NCBI GenBank assembly: GCA_947504025.1
Contig: CANNFX010000001.1
Span: 1,265,302 to 1,329,301, forward strand
Source of the DNA: an uncultured Sphingomonadaceae bacterium
GTDB taxonomy: Bacteria; Pseudomonadota; Alphaproteobacteria; Sphingomonadales; Sphingomonadaceae
Length of the DNA stretch: 64,000 nucleotides
Direction of reading: 5' to 3'
The stretch's first letter is position 1, and every line of letters begins with the position of its first letter. A model generated the notes under the pieces. It did not search any database. It was not told where the DNA came from and was given only the letters and a program-made list of their open reading frames with translations. The position numbers and the translations under genes are program-made. Below are positions 7,498-16,089 of the stretch, one piece after another.

Positions 7498-8619
7498 ATG
7501 ACCTTGCGAAAGATACTCACCATTTTCGGGACACGTCCCGAAGCCATCAAATTGTTCCCATTGGCGCATACGTTGGAAGCGGACGACAGGTTCGTTTCGC
7601 GCATCTGCGTTTCGGCGCAGCACCGCGATATTCTTGACCAGGTTCTGGAGATTGCGAGTGTCGTGCCTGATCACGATCTCGATCTTATGCGCCCGGATCA
7701 AACGCTCGATGGCCTTACTGCTGCGCTGCTGACTGGCCTTGGCAAGGTTATGGACGAAGAAAAGCCCGATTGGGTGGTTGTGCAAGGCGATACTGCCACC
7801 GCTATGTCTGGCGCTTTGGCCGCATATTACCGCCAGATCCCAGTCTGCCATGTCGAGGCAGGGCTTCGCAGTGGAAATATCTATCATCCATGGCCCGAAG
7901 AGGTGAACCGCAAGGTTATTGGCACAATTGCCAAACTGCATTGCGCACCGACCGAAACATCAGCCGCTGCTTTGACGGCCGAGAATGTCGATCCCGCGAC
8001 TGTCCATGTGACAGGCAATACAGTCATCGATGCACTGCAGTGGGTGACCAAGCGCATAGGAGATGAGCCTTCGCTGGCCACCGGCCTCGCTGATATCGAA
8101 GCACGCTTTGCGGGCAAGCGTATCGTCGGTGTGACAAGCCACCGGCGCGAGAATTTTGGTGGTGGGTTGGAAGCGATTGCTGATGCTGTCCGCCGTCTTG
8201 CCGCGCGCGATGATATTGCACTGGTCTTCCCAGTGCACCCCAATCCCAATGTGCGGGCTGTAATGAATAGCGCGCTCGATGGACTCGACAATGTCGCGCT
8301 GATCGAACCACTCGATTACCCGCATTTTGCCCGGCTGTTGGATATCAGCACGCTGATGCTGACAGATAGCGGCGGCGTGCAGGAAGAGGCTCCGGCGCTC
8401 GGTAAGCCCGTTTTGGTAATGCGCGAGACCACCGAACGGCCTGAAGGCATCGAAGCTGGCACTGCGAAGCTCGTTGGAACAGATGCTGATGTCATTGTTT
8501 CCGCGGCAAATCACCTGCTCGACGATAATGCGGCTTATTCGGCGATGGCGCGTGCTCATAACCCGTTTGGCGATGGAAATTCGTCGTCGCGGATCGCGGA
8601 TTTGCTCGCTTCCGGCTGA
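7498..8619 (+). CDS. wecB: UDP-N-acetylglucosamine 2-epimerase (non-hydrolysing)
   Basis: WecB interconverts UDP-GlcNAc and UDP-ManNAc in the cytoplasm. The 373-residue product has the family features FGTRPEAIKLFPL near the N terminus, VVQGDTATAMSGALAAYY, HVEAGLRSG, VTSHRRENFG and LTDSGGVQEEAPALGKPV of the GT-B-like nucleotide site. wecC, the dehydrogenase that uses UDP-ManNAc, follows after 89 bases, so the pair makes UDP-ManNAcA. It marks the start of the polysaccharide locus. A hairpin overlaps its ribosome binding site. A second 2-epimerase, fnlC, acts on a different sugar. Confidence 0.95.
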   Translation: MTLRKILTIFGTRPEAIKLFPLAHTLEADDRFVSRICVSAQHRDILDQVLEIASVVPDHDLDLMRPDQTLDGLTAALLTGLGKVMDEEKPDWVVVQGDTATAMSGALAAYYRQIPVCHVEAGLRSGNIYHPWPEEVNRKVIGTIAKLHCAPTETSAAALTAENVDPATVHVTGNTVIDALQWVTKRIGDEPSLATGLADIEARFAGKRIVGVTSHRRENFGGGLEAIADAVRRLAARDDIALVFPVHPNPNVRAVMNSALDGLDNVALIEPLDYPHFARLLDISTLMLTDSGGVQEEAPALGKPVLVMRETTERPEGIEAGTAKLVGTDADVIVSAANHLLDDNAAYSAMARAHNPFGDGNSSSRIADLLASG

Positions 8620-8630
8620 TTTTCGGCGAA

Positions 8631-8663
8631 TTACTACCTATCGTTACCGCTATATTTACCGCT
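8631..8663 (+). repeat. Short direct repeats upstream of wecC
   Basis: TTACCGCT occurs at 8644-8651 and again at 8656-8663, 12 bases apart start to start, with a weaker copy TTACTACC at 8631. The repeats lie 46 bases before wecC on one face of the helix at roughly helical spacing. They could be a regulator site. This is weak evidence because the repeats are short. Confidence 0.2.
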
Positions 8664-8708
8664 CCCTGCCAAGACCCGTCGTGAAACTTACGCGAAAGAA
8701 GGTCTGCC

Positions 8709-10013
8709 ATGCGCGGCGAAGCATTGATTGAAACCTGTGTTGTTGGTTTGGGCTATATTGGCCTGCCGACGGCTGCCGTCATCGCCCGGGCGGGTGTACG
8801 AGTGCACGGCGTCGATGTGACGCAGAGCGTGGTCGACACGATCAACCGCGGCGAAATCCATATCGAAGAAGCTGATCTGGACGGGTTGGTCCATGCCGTG
8901 GTTCAACGCGGTATGCTGACGGCGACCACACAGGTGCGTCCTGCGGATGTGTTTGTTATCGCCGTGCCAACGCCTTTCGAGAAAGACGGTAATCATACAC
9001 CGGACGATTCCTACGTCCTTAGCGCTGCAACCGAAGTTGCCGGCGTACTAAAGGTTGGCGACACGATCATTCTCGAATCGACCTCGCCTGTCGGAACGAC
9101 CGAAAAGATGCGCGATCTGATCGCCGGCCTTCGCCCAGACTTGAAGATGCCTGGCATCGCCGGGGAAACACCTGATGTCTCGATCGCATATTGCCCCGAA
9201 CGCGTGCTGCCGGGTCATATTATCGAAGAGCTTACCAACAATGACCGCTCAATAGGCGGAATTACCCCGCGTTGCGCTCGAAAGGCGCTGGCATTCTACA
9301 AACGCTTCGTGCGCGGCACCTGTGTGGTGACCGATGCGCGTTCGGCAGAAATGACCAAGTTGGTCGAGAACGCTTACCGCGACACCAACATCGCTTTTGC
9401 CAACGAATTGTCGATGATTGCCGATGAAACCGGTCTTGATGTCTGGGAAGTCATCAAGCTCGCCAATCGTCATCCGCGAGTAAATATCCTTCAACCTGGG
9501 CCGGGTGTGGGCGGACACTGCATCGCGGTTGATCCGTGGTTCATCGTCCACGGTGCTCCCGACACGTCACGTATGATCCGCACGGCCCGTGAAGTGAATG
9601 ATGCCAAGATGCATCATGTTATCGCCCGTGCAATCGAGCTTATCGAAAGCAATCCCGGCGTACCGGTCGCTTGCCTGGGGCTCGCCTTCAAAGCGAATAT
9701 CGACGATTTCCGCGAGAGTCCGGCACGTTTTGTTGCAGCTAGCTTGGCGCGCAAGTTCGGCGACCGGATCAATGTTGTCGAACCCTATGCGCAGGAACTG
9801 CCGCGTGAATTTGATGACACGGGAGCAACGCTCGTCGATGTCGATACTGCGTTGGAAAATTGCGGCATCATGATTGTTCTTGTGGATCACGACGTATTCC
9901 GCGTGATCCCGGCTGAAGAGCGCAGTCATATTATCGCCTATGACACGCGCGGCATTTGGCCCGACCAGCCTGCGGCCAAGACCGGAAAAGGCAATTTGCG
10001 CCTCGCTGGCTGA
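8709..10013 (+). CDS. wecC: UDP-N-acetyl-D-mannosamine dehydrogenase
   Basis: WecC oxidises UDP-ManNAc to UDP-ManNAcA using NAD. The 434-residue product has the NAD-binding GLGYIGLPTAAV near residue 13, AVPTPFEKDGNHTPD, ILESTSPVGTTEKM, the central TKLVENAYRDTNIAFANE helix and the catalytic cysteine in GVGGHCIAVDPWFIV near residue 265. The order wecB-wecC is classical for enterobacterial common antigen and many capsules, including Staphylococcus aureus capO/capP. It belongs to the polysaccharide locus, with fnlA 127 bases downstream. Confidence 0.95.
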   Translation: MRGEALIETCVVGLGYIGLPTAAVIARAGVRVHGVDVTQSVVDTINRGEIHIEEADLDGLVHAVVQRGMLTATTQVRPADVFVIAVPTPFEKDGNHTPDDSYVLSAATEVAGVLKVGDTIILESTSPVGTTEKMRDLIAGLRPDLKMPGIAGETPDVSIAYCPERVLPGHIIEELTNNDRSIGGITPRCARKALAFYKRFVRGTCVVTDARSAEMTKLVENAYRDTNIAFANELSMIADETGLDVWEVIKLANRHPRVNILQPGPGVGGHCIAVDPWFIVHGAPDTSRMIRTAREVNDAKMHHVIARAIELIESNPGVPVACLGLAFKANIDDFRESPARFVAASLARKFGDRINVVEPYAQELPREFDDTGATLVDVDTALENCGIMIVLVDHDVFRVIPAEERSHIIAYDTRGIWPDQPAAKTGKGNLRLAG

Positions 10014-10087
10014 TCTGCTCGGCCGTGCATGTCGTGGTTGCAGCAACACACATCTTGTCAAACTTGGCTTTGCATCGAGCGCGCGCA

Positions 10088-10099
10088 GGCGGTAACGCC
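10088..10099 (+). promoter_or_regulatory. ops-like hairpin element before fnlA
   Basis: GGCGGTAACGCC lies 41 bases before the fnlA ATG. Its first 11 bases match the enterobacterial ops element GGCGGTAGCGT at 9 of 11 positions, and it is self-complementary with a GTAA loop (GGCG/CGCC), as ops is. In enterobacteria ops recruits RfaH to polysaccharide operons. Whether this organism has an RfaH-type NusG paralogue is unknown from the window, so this is a speculative site. Confidence 0.2.
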
Positions 10100-10140
10100 C
10101 TGTCGCACTCTCACTGCTTGCGGATTGGCTCGGAAATTTA

Positions 10141-11163
10141 ATGGCTCTCGACAAAGTTTTGATCACCGGCGGTACCGGTTCTTTCGGGAAAACGATGCTG
10201 AGGGGCCTGCTCGACAGCGGGATTTCTGAAGTTCGCGTTTTAAGCCGGGATGAAGAGAAGCAAGATGCGCTCAGATCGCAGCTCGCTGATTCCCGCGTGC
10301 GTTTCTATGTCGGCGATGTGCGCGAACGTGACAGCGTCGATAGGGCGACGAACGGCGTGGATGCGGTATTTCATGCCGCGGCACTGAAGCAGGTGCCTAG
10401 TTGCGAATTCTTTCCACTAGAGGCTGTGCGAACGAATATTCTTGGCTCGGAAAACGTCATTCGCTCGGCGATTCAACATGATGTCCGCCGCTTGGTCTGC
10501 CTTTCTACCGACAAAGCGGTCTTGCCGATCAATGCGATGGGCATGTCGAAAGCTATGATGGAAAAGCTCGTGCAAAGCCGCGCCCGCGAGATTGGACCTG
10601 ATGCAAATACGATCCTGTCGAGCGTTCGTTATGGCAATGTAATGTATTCCAGGGGCAGCGTGATTCCCCTGTTTATCAAACAGATAAAGGCTGGAGAGCC
10701 GATCACCATTACCGAACCGGAAATGACCCGCTTCCTGATGCCGCTGCGTGACAGTGTTTCTCTGGTGCTGTTTGCGCTCGAACATTCACGTCAGGGCGAT
10801 CTATTTATTCGCAAAGCACCGGCAGCCACCATCGGTGATCTGGTAACGGCATTGACCGAATTGTTCGAAGTGCCTGCGCATGAAGTGAAGACGATCGGTT
10901 GGCGTCACGCCGAGAAGCTCTTCGAAACTCTGGCCACCCAGCAAGAACTGGAGAGCGCCGAGGACATGGGCGATTATTGGCGGCTGCAGGTCGACGACCG
11001 CGATCTCAACTACAACGCCTATTTCAGTGAAGGGAACGAGACGTCGCCCCCAAGCGAGGACTTCCACTCGCACAATACCGAACGGTTGAGTGTCGAGGGC
11101 GTAAAGAAACTGCTGCTTTCATTGCCAGAAGTACAGGCTGAATTGGCGAGCTGGCAGGCATGA
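10141..11163 (+). CDS. fnlA: UDP-GlcNAc 4,6-dehydratase/5-epimerase, FnlA/WbjB/CapE type
   Basis: FnlA starts UDP-L-FucNAc synthesis by dehydrating UDP-GlcNAc at C4-C6 and epimerising the product. The soluble 340-residue SDR protein has ITGGTGSFGKTM at residues 8-19, FHAAALKQVPSCE, LSTDKAVLPINAMG and the Met-x3-Lys variant MGMSKAMMEK in place of Tyr-x3-Lys, which is characteristic of CapE/FlaA1-type inverting dehydratases. Its stop overlaps the fnlB start by 4 bases (11160-11163). With fnlB and fnlC it forms a complete three-enzyme pathway. Confidence 0.93.
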   Translation: MALDKVLITGGTGSFGKTMLRGLLDSGISEVRVLSRDEEKQDALRSQLADSRVRFYVGDVRERDSVDRATNGVDAVFHAAALKQVPSCEFFPLEAVRTNILGSENVIRSAIQHDVRRLVCLSTDKAVLPINAMGMSKAMMEKLVQSRAREIGPDANTILSSVRYGNVMYSRGSVIPLFIKQIKAGEPITITEPEMTRFLMPLRDSVSLVLFALEHSRQGDLFIRKAPAATIGDLVTALTELFEVPAHEVKTIGWRHAEKLFETLATQQELESAEDMGDYWRLQVDDRDLNYNAYFSEGNETSPPSEDFHSHNTERLSVEGVKKLLLSLPEVQAELASWQA

Positions 11164-12275
11164 AAATTGCCGTTACCGGTTCGGCAGGCTTGCTTGGCTG
11201 GCATGCGGCAGGACGGATACACGCTGTAAACTGTGCAGCGAAGTTCCGGGGCGAAGCGCCGCCGCATGAGCTGGTTCTTCTGGACCGGGCTAGCTTCGCA
11301 GATGCTGGCAAGCTGGCTTCCGCGCTTAACGGTGCCGAGGCGATCCTGCATTTTGCCGGTGTGAACCGCGGCGATCCTGATGAGGTTGAGGCAGCCAATC
11401 CTGCTATTTCCCGCCAACTTGTGGAAGCGTGCAAGGCTGCTGGGGTGAAGCCTCATATTGTCTATGCCAATTCTATTCATGCAGAGCGTGACAACTTTTA
11501 TGGACGCTCGAAGCGTATCGCCGGAGAGGTGCTCGGCGAATTTGCACCGCTCTATACCGACCTCGTCTTGCCGCATATTTTCGGCGAATGCGCGCGGCCC
11601 AATTACAACAATGTCACCGCCACGCTGATCGATCATGTCTGGCAAGAAACGACGCCTAAGCTCGACCCTGCTGGCCAAGTATCACTGCTGCACGCTGGCG
11701 CTGCCGCGCAAATGGCTATTGATGCCGTACTGTCTGGTCAGACTGGTAAGATTGCACCTGACGGCCGGGACATTTCGGTAGTTGATCTGGATGCCAAACT
11801 GCGCGGTTTTCACGGACTCTATACGCAAAGCATCTTCCCGGATTTGTCTGATCCTTTCGATCTTGCGCTGTTCAATACCTATCGCAGCGCCGCCTATCCG
11901 GCGCATTATCCGTTACCGCTCAAGATCAATGAGGATCAACGCGGGCGCCTGTTTGAAAGCGCAAAAGGCGGGAACGCCAGCCACACGTTCCTATCGACTA
12001 CGCATCCCGGCCAAGTGCGCGGCGACCATTTCCATCTCGGCTTGGTGGAGCGTTTTCTGGTTGTATCGGGCGAGGCGGTCATTCGTATTCGCCGTGTATT
12101 GACCGATGAAGTCCGCGAATTCCGCGTATCGGGCGATACACCTGTCGCGATCGATCAGATTCCTTTGCATACCCATAATATCGAGAATGTTGGCGACGGC
12201 GAACTGGTCACGTTCTTCTGGTCGCACAAGATGTTCGACCCCGCCGATCCCGATACTTTTGCTGATCCTGTCTGA
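11160..12275 (+). CDS. fnlB: UDP-2-acetamido-2,6-dideoxy-hexulose reductase, FnlB/WbjC/CapF type
   Basis: CapF/WbjC is a two-domain enzyme: an N-terminal SDR reductase and a C-terminal cupin that binds a metal and epimerises C3. The 371-residue product shows VTGSAGLLGWHAA at residues 5-17, ILHFAGVNRGDP, a Tyr-x3-Lys in FYGRSKRIAGE and, from about residue 250, a cupin with GDHFHLGLVERFLVVSGEA and HTHNIENVGD. It is coupled to fnlA by a 4-base ATGA overlap and is followed by fnlC after 12 bases. Its product goes to FnlC. Confidence 0.93.
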   Translation: MKIAVTGSAGLLGWHAAGRIHAVNCAAKFRGEAPPHELVLLDRASFADAGKLASALNGAEAILHFAGVNRGDPDEVEAANPAISRQLVEACKAAGVKPHIVYANSIHAERDNFYGRSKRIAGEVLGEFAPLYTDLVLPHIFGECARPNYNNVTATLIDHVWQETTPKLDPAGQVSLLHAGAAAQMAIDAVLSGQTGKIAPDGRDISVVDLDAKLRGFHGLYTQSIFPDLSDPFDLALFNTYRSAAYPAHYPLPLKINEDQRGRLFESAKGGNASHTFLSTTHPGQVRGDHFHLGLVERFLVVSGEAVIRIRRVLTDEVREFRVSGDTPVAIDQIPLHTHNIENVGDGELVTFFWSHKMFDPADPDTFADPV

Positions 12276-12287
12276 GGATATTGAGCC

Positions 12288-13436
12288 ATGCTGAAAGTCA
12301 CGACCGTTCTAGGAACAAGACCGGAAATCATCCGCCTCTCACGCGTCATGGCGGCGCTTGATTCCAGCGTTGATCACCGGATTGTCCATACAGGGCAGAA
12401 CTGGGATTATGAGCTGAACGAAGTGTTTTTCAGCGATCTGGACGTCCGCAAACCGGACAATTTTCTCGGTGTGGACACCTCCAGCCTAGGGGCTGTTCTG
12501 GGCGGCATTCTGATTGGGATTGAAAAGGAATTCAAGGAGCACCGGCCCGATGCAGTGGTTGTTCTGGGCGATACCAATTCTGCATTGGCTGCAATCATGG
12601 CCCGGCGAATGAAGATTCCGATCTATCATATGGAGGCGGGAAATCGCAGTTTTGACCGCAATGTGCCCGAAGAAACCAACCGCCGCCTTGTCGACCACAT
12701 CAGTGATTTCAACTTGGTCTATACTGAGCATGCGCGGCGGCATCTTCTTAGCGAGGGCCTGGAGCATCGCCGGACATATCTAACTGGCTCCCCGATGCGG
12801 GAAGTACTCGAGCATTATCGCTCTCAAATCGATGCCTCGACCGTGTTGACAGACCTTGATTTGGAGAAGGGTAAATACTTCATTGCCTCGCTTCACCGGG
12901 AAGAGAATGTCGATAGCAGTGAACGGCTCGCACAGCTGGTTGGCGCACTTAACCGGCTTGCCGAAACATATGACTTCCCGGTGATTATTTCGACCCATCC
13001 ACGCACTCGAAACCGGCTTGATGCGATCGAAGGATTGGCACTCGACCCTCGCATTCGTGACCTGAAACCGTTTGGTTTTCACGATTATAACCATCTTCAG
13101 ATGAACGCTTTTTGCGCAATCAGCGATAGTGGTACAATCGCGGAAGAAAGTGCGATTTTGGACTTTCCCGCGATCACACCCCGCGACGCGATTGAGAGGC
13201 CAGAAGCGCTCGATACGGGCGACATCGTTGTCACAGGGCTTGATGCGGATGCGATTTCTGAAGCAGTCGCGCTTGTTACAAAGATGTATAATGAACGCTT
13301 GGCGCATGGCGGCGAACGGCCTGGGCCTGACGATTATCGGATCACCAACACGTCGGAACGCGTGGTAAAGCTGATTGCTGGGACCGCACGCCTTTCAAAC
13401 AGTTGGGACGGCATCCGGATGCATGACTATATTTGA
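12288..13436 (+). CDS. fnlC: UDP-N-acetyl-L-fucosamine synthase (2-epimerase), FnlC/WbjD/CapG type
   Basis: FnlC epimerises C2 of UDP-PneNAc (the L-talo precursor) to give UDP-L-FucNAc. The 382-residue product shares the 2-epimerase fold with WecB: LGTRPEIIRLSRVM near the N terminus, VVLGDTNSALAA, YHMEAGNRSFDR, SLHREENVDS and ISDSGTIAEESA. FDRNVPEETNRRLVDHISD is typical of the CapG/WbjD branch rather than WecB. It ends the fnlABC unit and converges with the DUF1501 gene 16 bases on. Confidence 0.92.
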   Translation: MLKVTTVLGTRPEIIRLSRVMAALDSSVDHRIVHTGQNWDYELNEVFFSDLDVRKPDNFLGVDTSSLGAVLGGILIGIEKEFKEHRPDAVVVLGDTNSALAAIMARRMKIPIYHMEAGNRSFDRNVPEETNRRLVDHISDFNLVYTEHARRHLLSEGLEHRRTYLTGSPMREVLEHYRSQIDASTVLTDLDLEKGKYFIASLHREENVDSSERLAQLVGALNRLAETYDFPVIISTHPRTRNRLDAIEGLALDPRIRDLKPFGFHDYNHLQMNAFCAISDSGTIAEESAILDFPAITPRDAIERPEALDTGDIVVTGLDADAISEAVALVTKMYNERLAHGGERPGPDDYRITNTSERVVKLIAGTARLSNSWDGIRMHDYI

Positions 13437-13452
13437 CGCTTGATCCTACGGA

Positions 13453-14616
13453 TCATGTCAGGATCGCGCCCTTCAGGCCGTCCAGGTCGGGGTATATAGC
13501 TCTCACCGCTTCTTCTGGGGCAATGCCGAGATGTGCTGCCACCAATCCGGCGATGACGCTTTCGACCGGCGTAGTAATCATCAAATCGCGGTTTTCGAAT
13601 AGCTGACCGCTGCGGAGGCCTGGCCAATCCGTCATAACACCCGTTCTCGTCAAAGCGCCGCCAAGCGCGAAGAGCGCGCCGCCGGTACCATGATCGCTCC
13701 CGCCATTACCATTGGTGGCTACTGTGCGCCCGAATTCGCTTGCGACGATTACGAGCGTGTCGTCCCACATCGCGCCTAAGCCGCTATGCAAAGCCGCCAG
13801 CGTGCCATCGAGATTGCGTGTTTGACGGGTAAGCCTGCCTAGTTGGTTGCTGTGAGTGTCCCAACCAGTGCTTTCGATCATAACAATATCTGGAGAGGCA
13901 TCTCCAGTCAGGAATTTTGCGGCGAGGGCGCCGACCTGTTTGGCCGGACTATCGATTCCTTGCGCGGCATCTACGCCAGCCGCTCGTGTTTCGACCGCCC
14001 CGCGCCAAATCTCGGACAGACGCGGATTCTCGCCATCATACATCCCGGCAATACGTTCGTAGAGGTCACCGTTGATGTCCCGGACGGAAGTTGGTGCAAA
14101 TGATCCAACCTCCTGCGGGCCTAGCAGCGCAGGCGGTACGGTTTGGGCAAGTGCAAGTGCGCTTCGAGGTTGCACACCAAGCGGCATGACTCGATTGAGA
14201 ATGCCGACATTCTGCCGATAGGGAGCGCGGCCACCTGTTTCGAGCAGGTTTTGAGCATCGAAATGCGAACGTGTGGGATTGCTAAGTCCAACGGCGTGGA
14301 AGAATAGCCCCTGCTTCTGCTTGGCAAGCTTGGCCATTGTGCCGAGTTCGGGGTGTAGCGCAAACATGTCGTTCAATTTATGACGGCCGTCTTCGTTCGA
14401 CAGAGAACCTCGCGCTGCGACGAAGCCTGGGTCACCCACCGGAGGCAGAAGCGACAGGCCGTCTGCCGCGCCGCGCAACAGGACGAACACGATCTTGCGG
14501 CCCTTAATTGCCTGTCTTGAAACTGCTGAGACGGGGCTGCAGGCCACTGCCGAGAGCGCCGTAGTCGCGCTCGCTGCCAGTAACTGTCGGCGGCTGAGAA
14601 GCGGATTTATCGCCAT
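13453..14616 (-). CDS. DUF1501 protein with Tat signal
   Basis: The 387-residue product belongs to the DUF1501 family (alkaline-phosphatase-like fold, sulfatase-related), function unproven. It starts with a twin-arginine signal LSRRQLLAASATTALSAVAC; the Cys after SAVA might also be lipidated. FVLLRGAADGLSLLPP, the HFDAQNLLETGGR segment and GNGGSDHGTGGALFALGGAL are typical of the family. It overlaps the upstream DUF1800 gene by 10 bases, the usual partner. Both lie opposite to the polysaccharide genes around them, so they probably belong to another process. Confidence 0.9.
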   Translation of the reverse strand: MAINPLLSRRQLLAASATTALSAVACSPVSAVSRQAIKGRKIVFVLLRGAADGLSLLPPVGDPGFVAARGSLSNEDGRHKLNDMFALHPELGTMAKLAKQKQGLFFHAVGLSNPTRSHFDAQNLLETGGRAPYRQNVGILNRVMPLGVQPRSALALAQTVPPALLGPQEVGSFAPTSVRDINGDLYERIAGMYDGENPRLSEIWRGAVETRAAGVDAAQGIDSPAKQVGALAAKFLTGDASPDIVMIESTGWDTHSNQLGRLTRQTRNLDGTLAALHSGLGAMWDDTLVIVASEFGRTVATNGNGGSDHGTGGALFALGGALTRTGVMTDWPGLRSGQLFENRDLMITTPVESVIAGLVAAHLGIAPEEAVRAIYPDLDGLKGAILT

Positions 14617-15950
14617 AGGAACTCCGGACTCATAGCAAATAGAGCAAAGGCCTGATCAGGGTCACCAGCACCTGCGATTGCCCCTTGGCTGTCTTCTGCC
14701 ATTTGGCCTTGGAACGCATGCGCCGCTATCTTCCGAGCATCGAGTGGTCCGGAGTGCCGGGAGGCCAATTGCAGAGCTGCATCAGCGCGCCTGATCAGCG
14801 CATCTGGCGCAAGCCACCGTACCTCTTCATCCGGGAAGCCGGCAGGTGAACCGGGAGTCCATGTTTTCTGGCCGAGGCCGCTGAGCGTTCGGGCCAGAAA
14901 CCGGGGTTGCCGCGCCGGTATCCCGCCACTTCGCATGGCGGAGACTGTCCATTCCCAGGGTTGTTTGAATTTAGCTTTTGCGGGCTGCCAGGCTGCATCC
15001 TCGTTGATCAACGCGTGGTAGACTGACGGTAGATCACCTTCTGATCGGCTAAACGCGTCTGCGATGCGTGCAACGCTTGCTGCCGGAGGTTTGTCAGCAA
15101 TGAAGTGCCGTGCAAGCTTTGTAGCGATGAATTTTGCTGTGGCAGGCTGCCTGGCAATTTCTTGCAACATCTGCCTGGCTTGATTGCGCCCAGCCTGCGG
15201 GAAGCTCTTGCCAAGCAATCGGCGGGTGCCCGGCTCGTGCCGGTTCGAGGCAAACACAAATGAACCAGGATCGCCAGCATTTGCTGGACCTCCTCGCATA
15301 GCTGCAACGGTGTACCCGGTCAGCGCGCGTGCCAGCTCTTCGACATCACTTTGTGAATATCCAGATCGGACACCCATCGAATGCAATTCCAGGATCTCGC
15401 GGGCTAGATTCTCGTTGAGCCCGGCATTTCGGCGCTTCCTTCCGGTCCGGCGCCGACCAACTAGACTTTCCGGGCCGATTGAACGTGATTGATCAAGATA
15501 GATCAACATGGCTGGGTGCGTTGCGGCAGATTCGAACAGGTCGATGAACTTGCCCGTTATATTCGGGCGGATACCATCGAACTCAAAGTCGGCGGTTAGT
15601 GCCGTGGTTACTCGTTTATCAGCCGAAACTGCAAAATGGTTGCTCCAGAAATGCACAAGCCGTTCCATGAAGGGCGTGTCGCTAATGCGCGCTGTTTCCA
15701 GGCGGTCCGCGACCTGGGCGCGAAAGGCATCGTAGAACTGCCGTCGCTCGGTCTTGTCTTTGCCGGATTCGCTCAACAGCAGATCAAGAGGTGCCGGACC
15801 TGGCGCCCTTCGAAGGCTTGCGGGTGCTGGGTTAAAACGCTCGATTTGAGCACGCAGCCAGCCGCGTGGATCCGGCGCAAGAGTTTCGTTTGGAGCCAAG
15901 CCAAATCCGAAGCGGTTATGCGCGGTAAGCTGATCTTGCAGCAGGGTCAT
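14607..15950 (-). CDS. DUF1800 family protein
   Basis: DUF1800 proteins are of unknown function and are nearly always paired with DUF1501. The 447-residue product has the family's start (AHNRFGFGLAPNETL), LVHFWSNHFAVS, NENLAREILELHSMGV with the following YSQSDVEELARALTG, and RHFIADKPPAASVARIADAF. No clear signal peptide is present, as is common for the family. It begins the two-gene unit at 15950, 139 bases from the divergent sulfotransferase, and ends inside the DUF1501 start. Confidence 0.9.
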   Translation of the reverse strand: MTLLQDQLTAHNRFGFGLAPNETLAPDPRGWLRAQIERFNPAPASLRRAPGPAPLDLLLSESGKDKTERRQFYDAFRAQVADRLETARISDTPFMERLVHFWSNHFAVSADKRVTTALTADFEFDGIRPNITGKFIDLFESAATHPAMLIYLDQSRSIGPESLVGRRRTGRKRRNAGLNENLAREILELHSMGVRSGYSQSDVEELARALTGYTVAAMRGGPANAGDPGSFVFASNRHEPGTRRLLGKSFPQAGRNQARQMLQEIARQPATAKFIATKLARHFIADKPPAASVARIADAFSRSEGDLPSVYHALINEDAAWQPAKAKFKQPWEWTVSAMRSGGIPARQPRFLARTLSGLGQKTWTPGSPAGFPDEEVRWLAPDALIRRADAALQLASRHSGPLDARKIAAHAFQGQMAEDSQGAIAGAGDPDQAFALFAMSPEFLWR

Positions 15951-16089
15951 GTTACGACTTTACACATAGAGGTGAGTTTATGGCAGCCACTACCTGTTCT
16001 GCGGCTGAACGAAATTGCTTATATGTTGCCTGATATTAAGCAACGTTTCGCTATCGCCCGGCATGAAATTTACGCTAGAGGCGAGCGCC

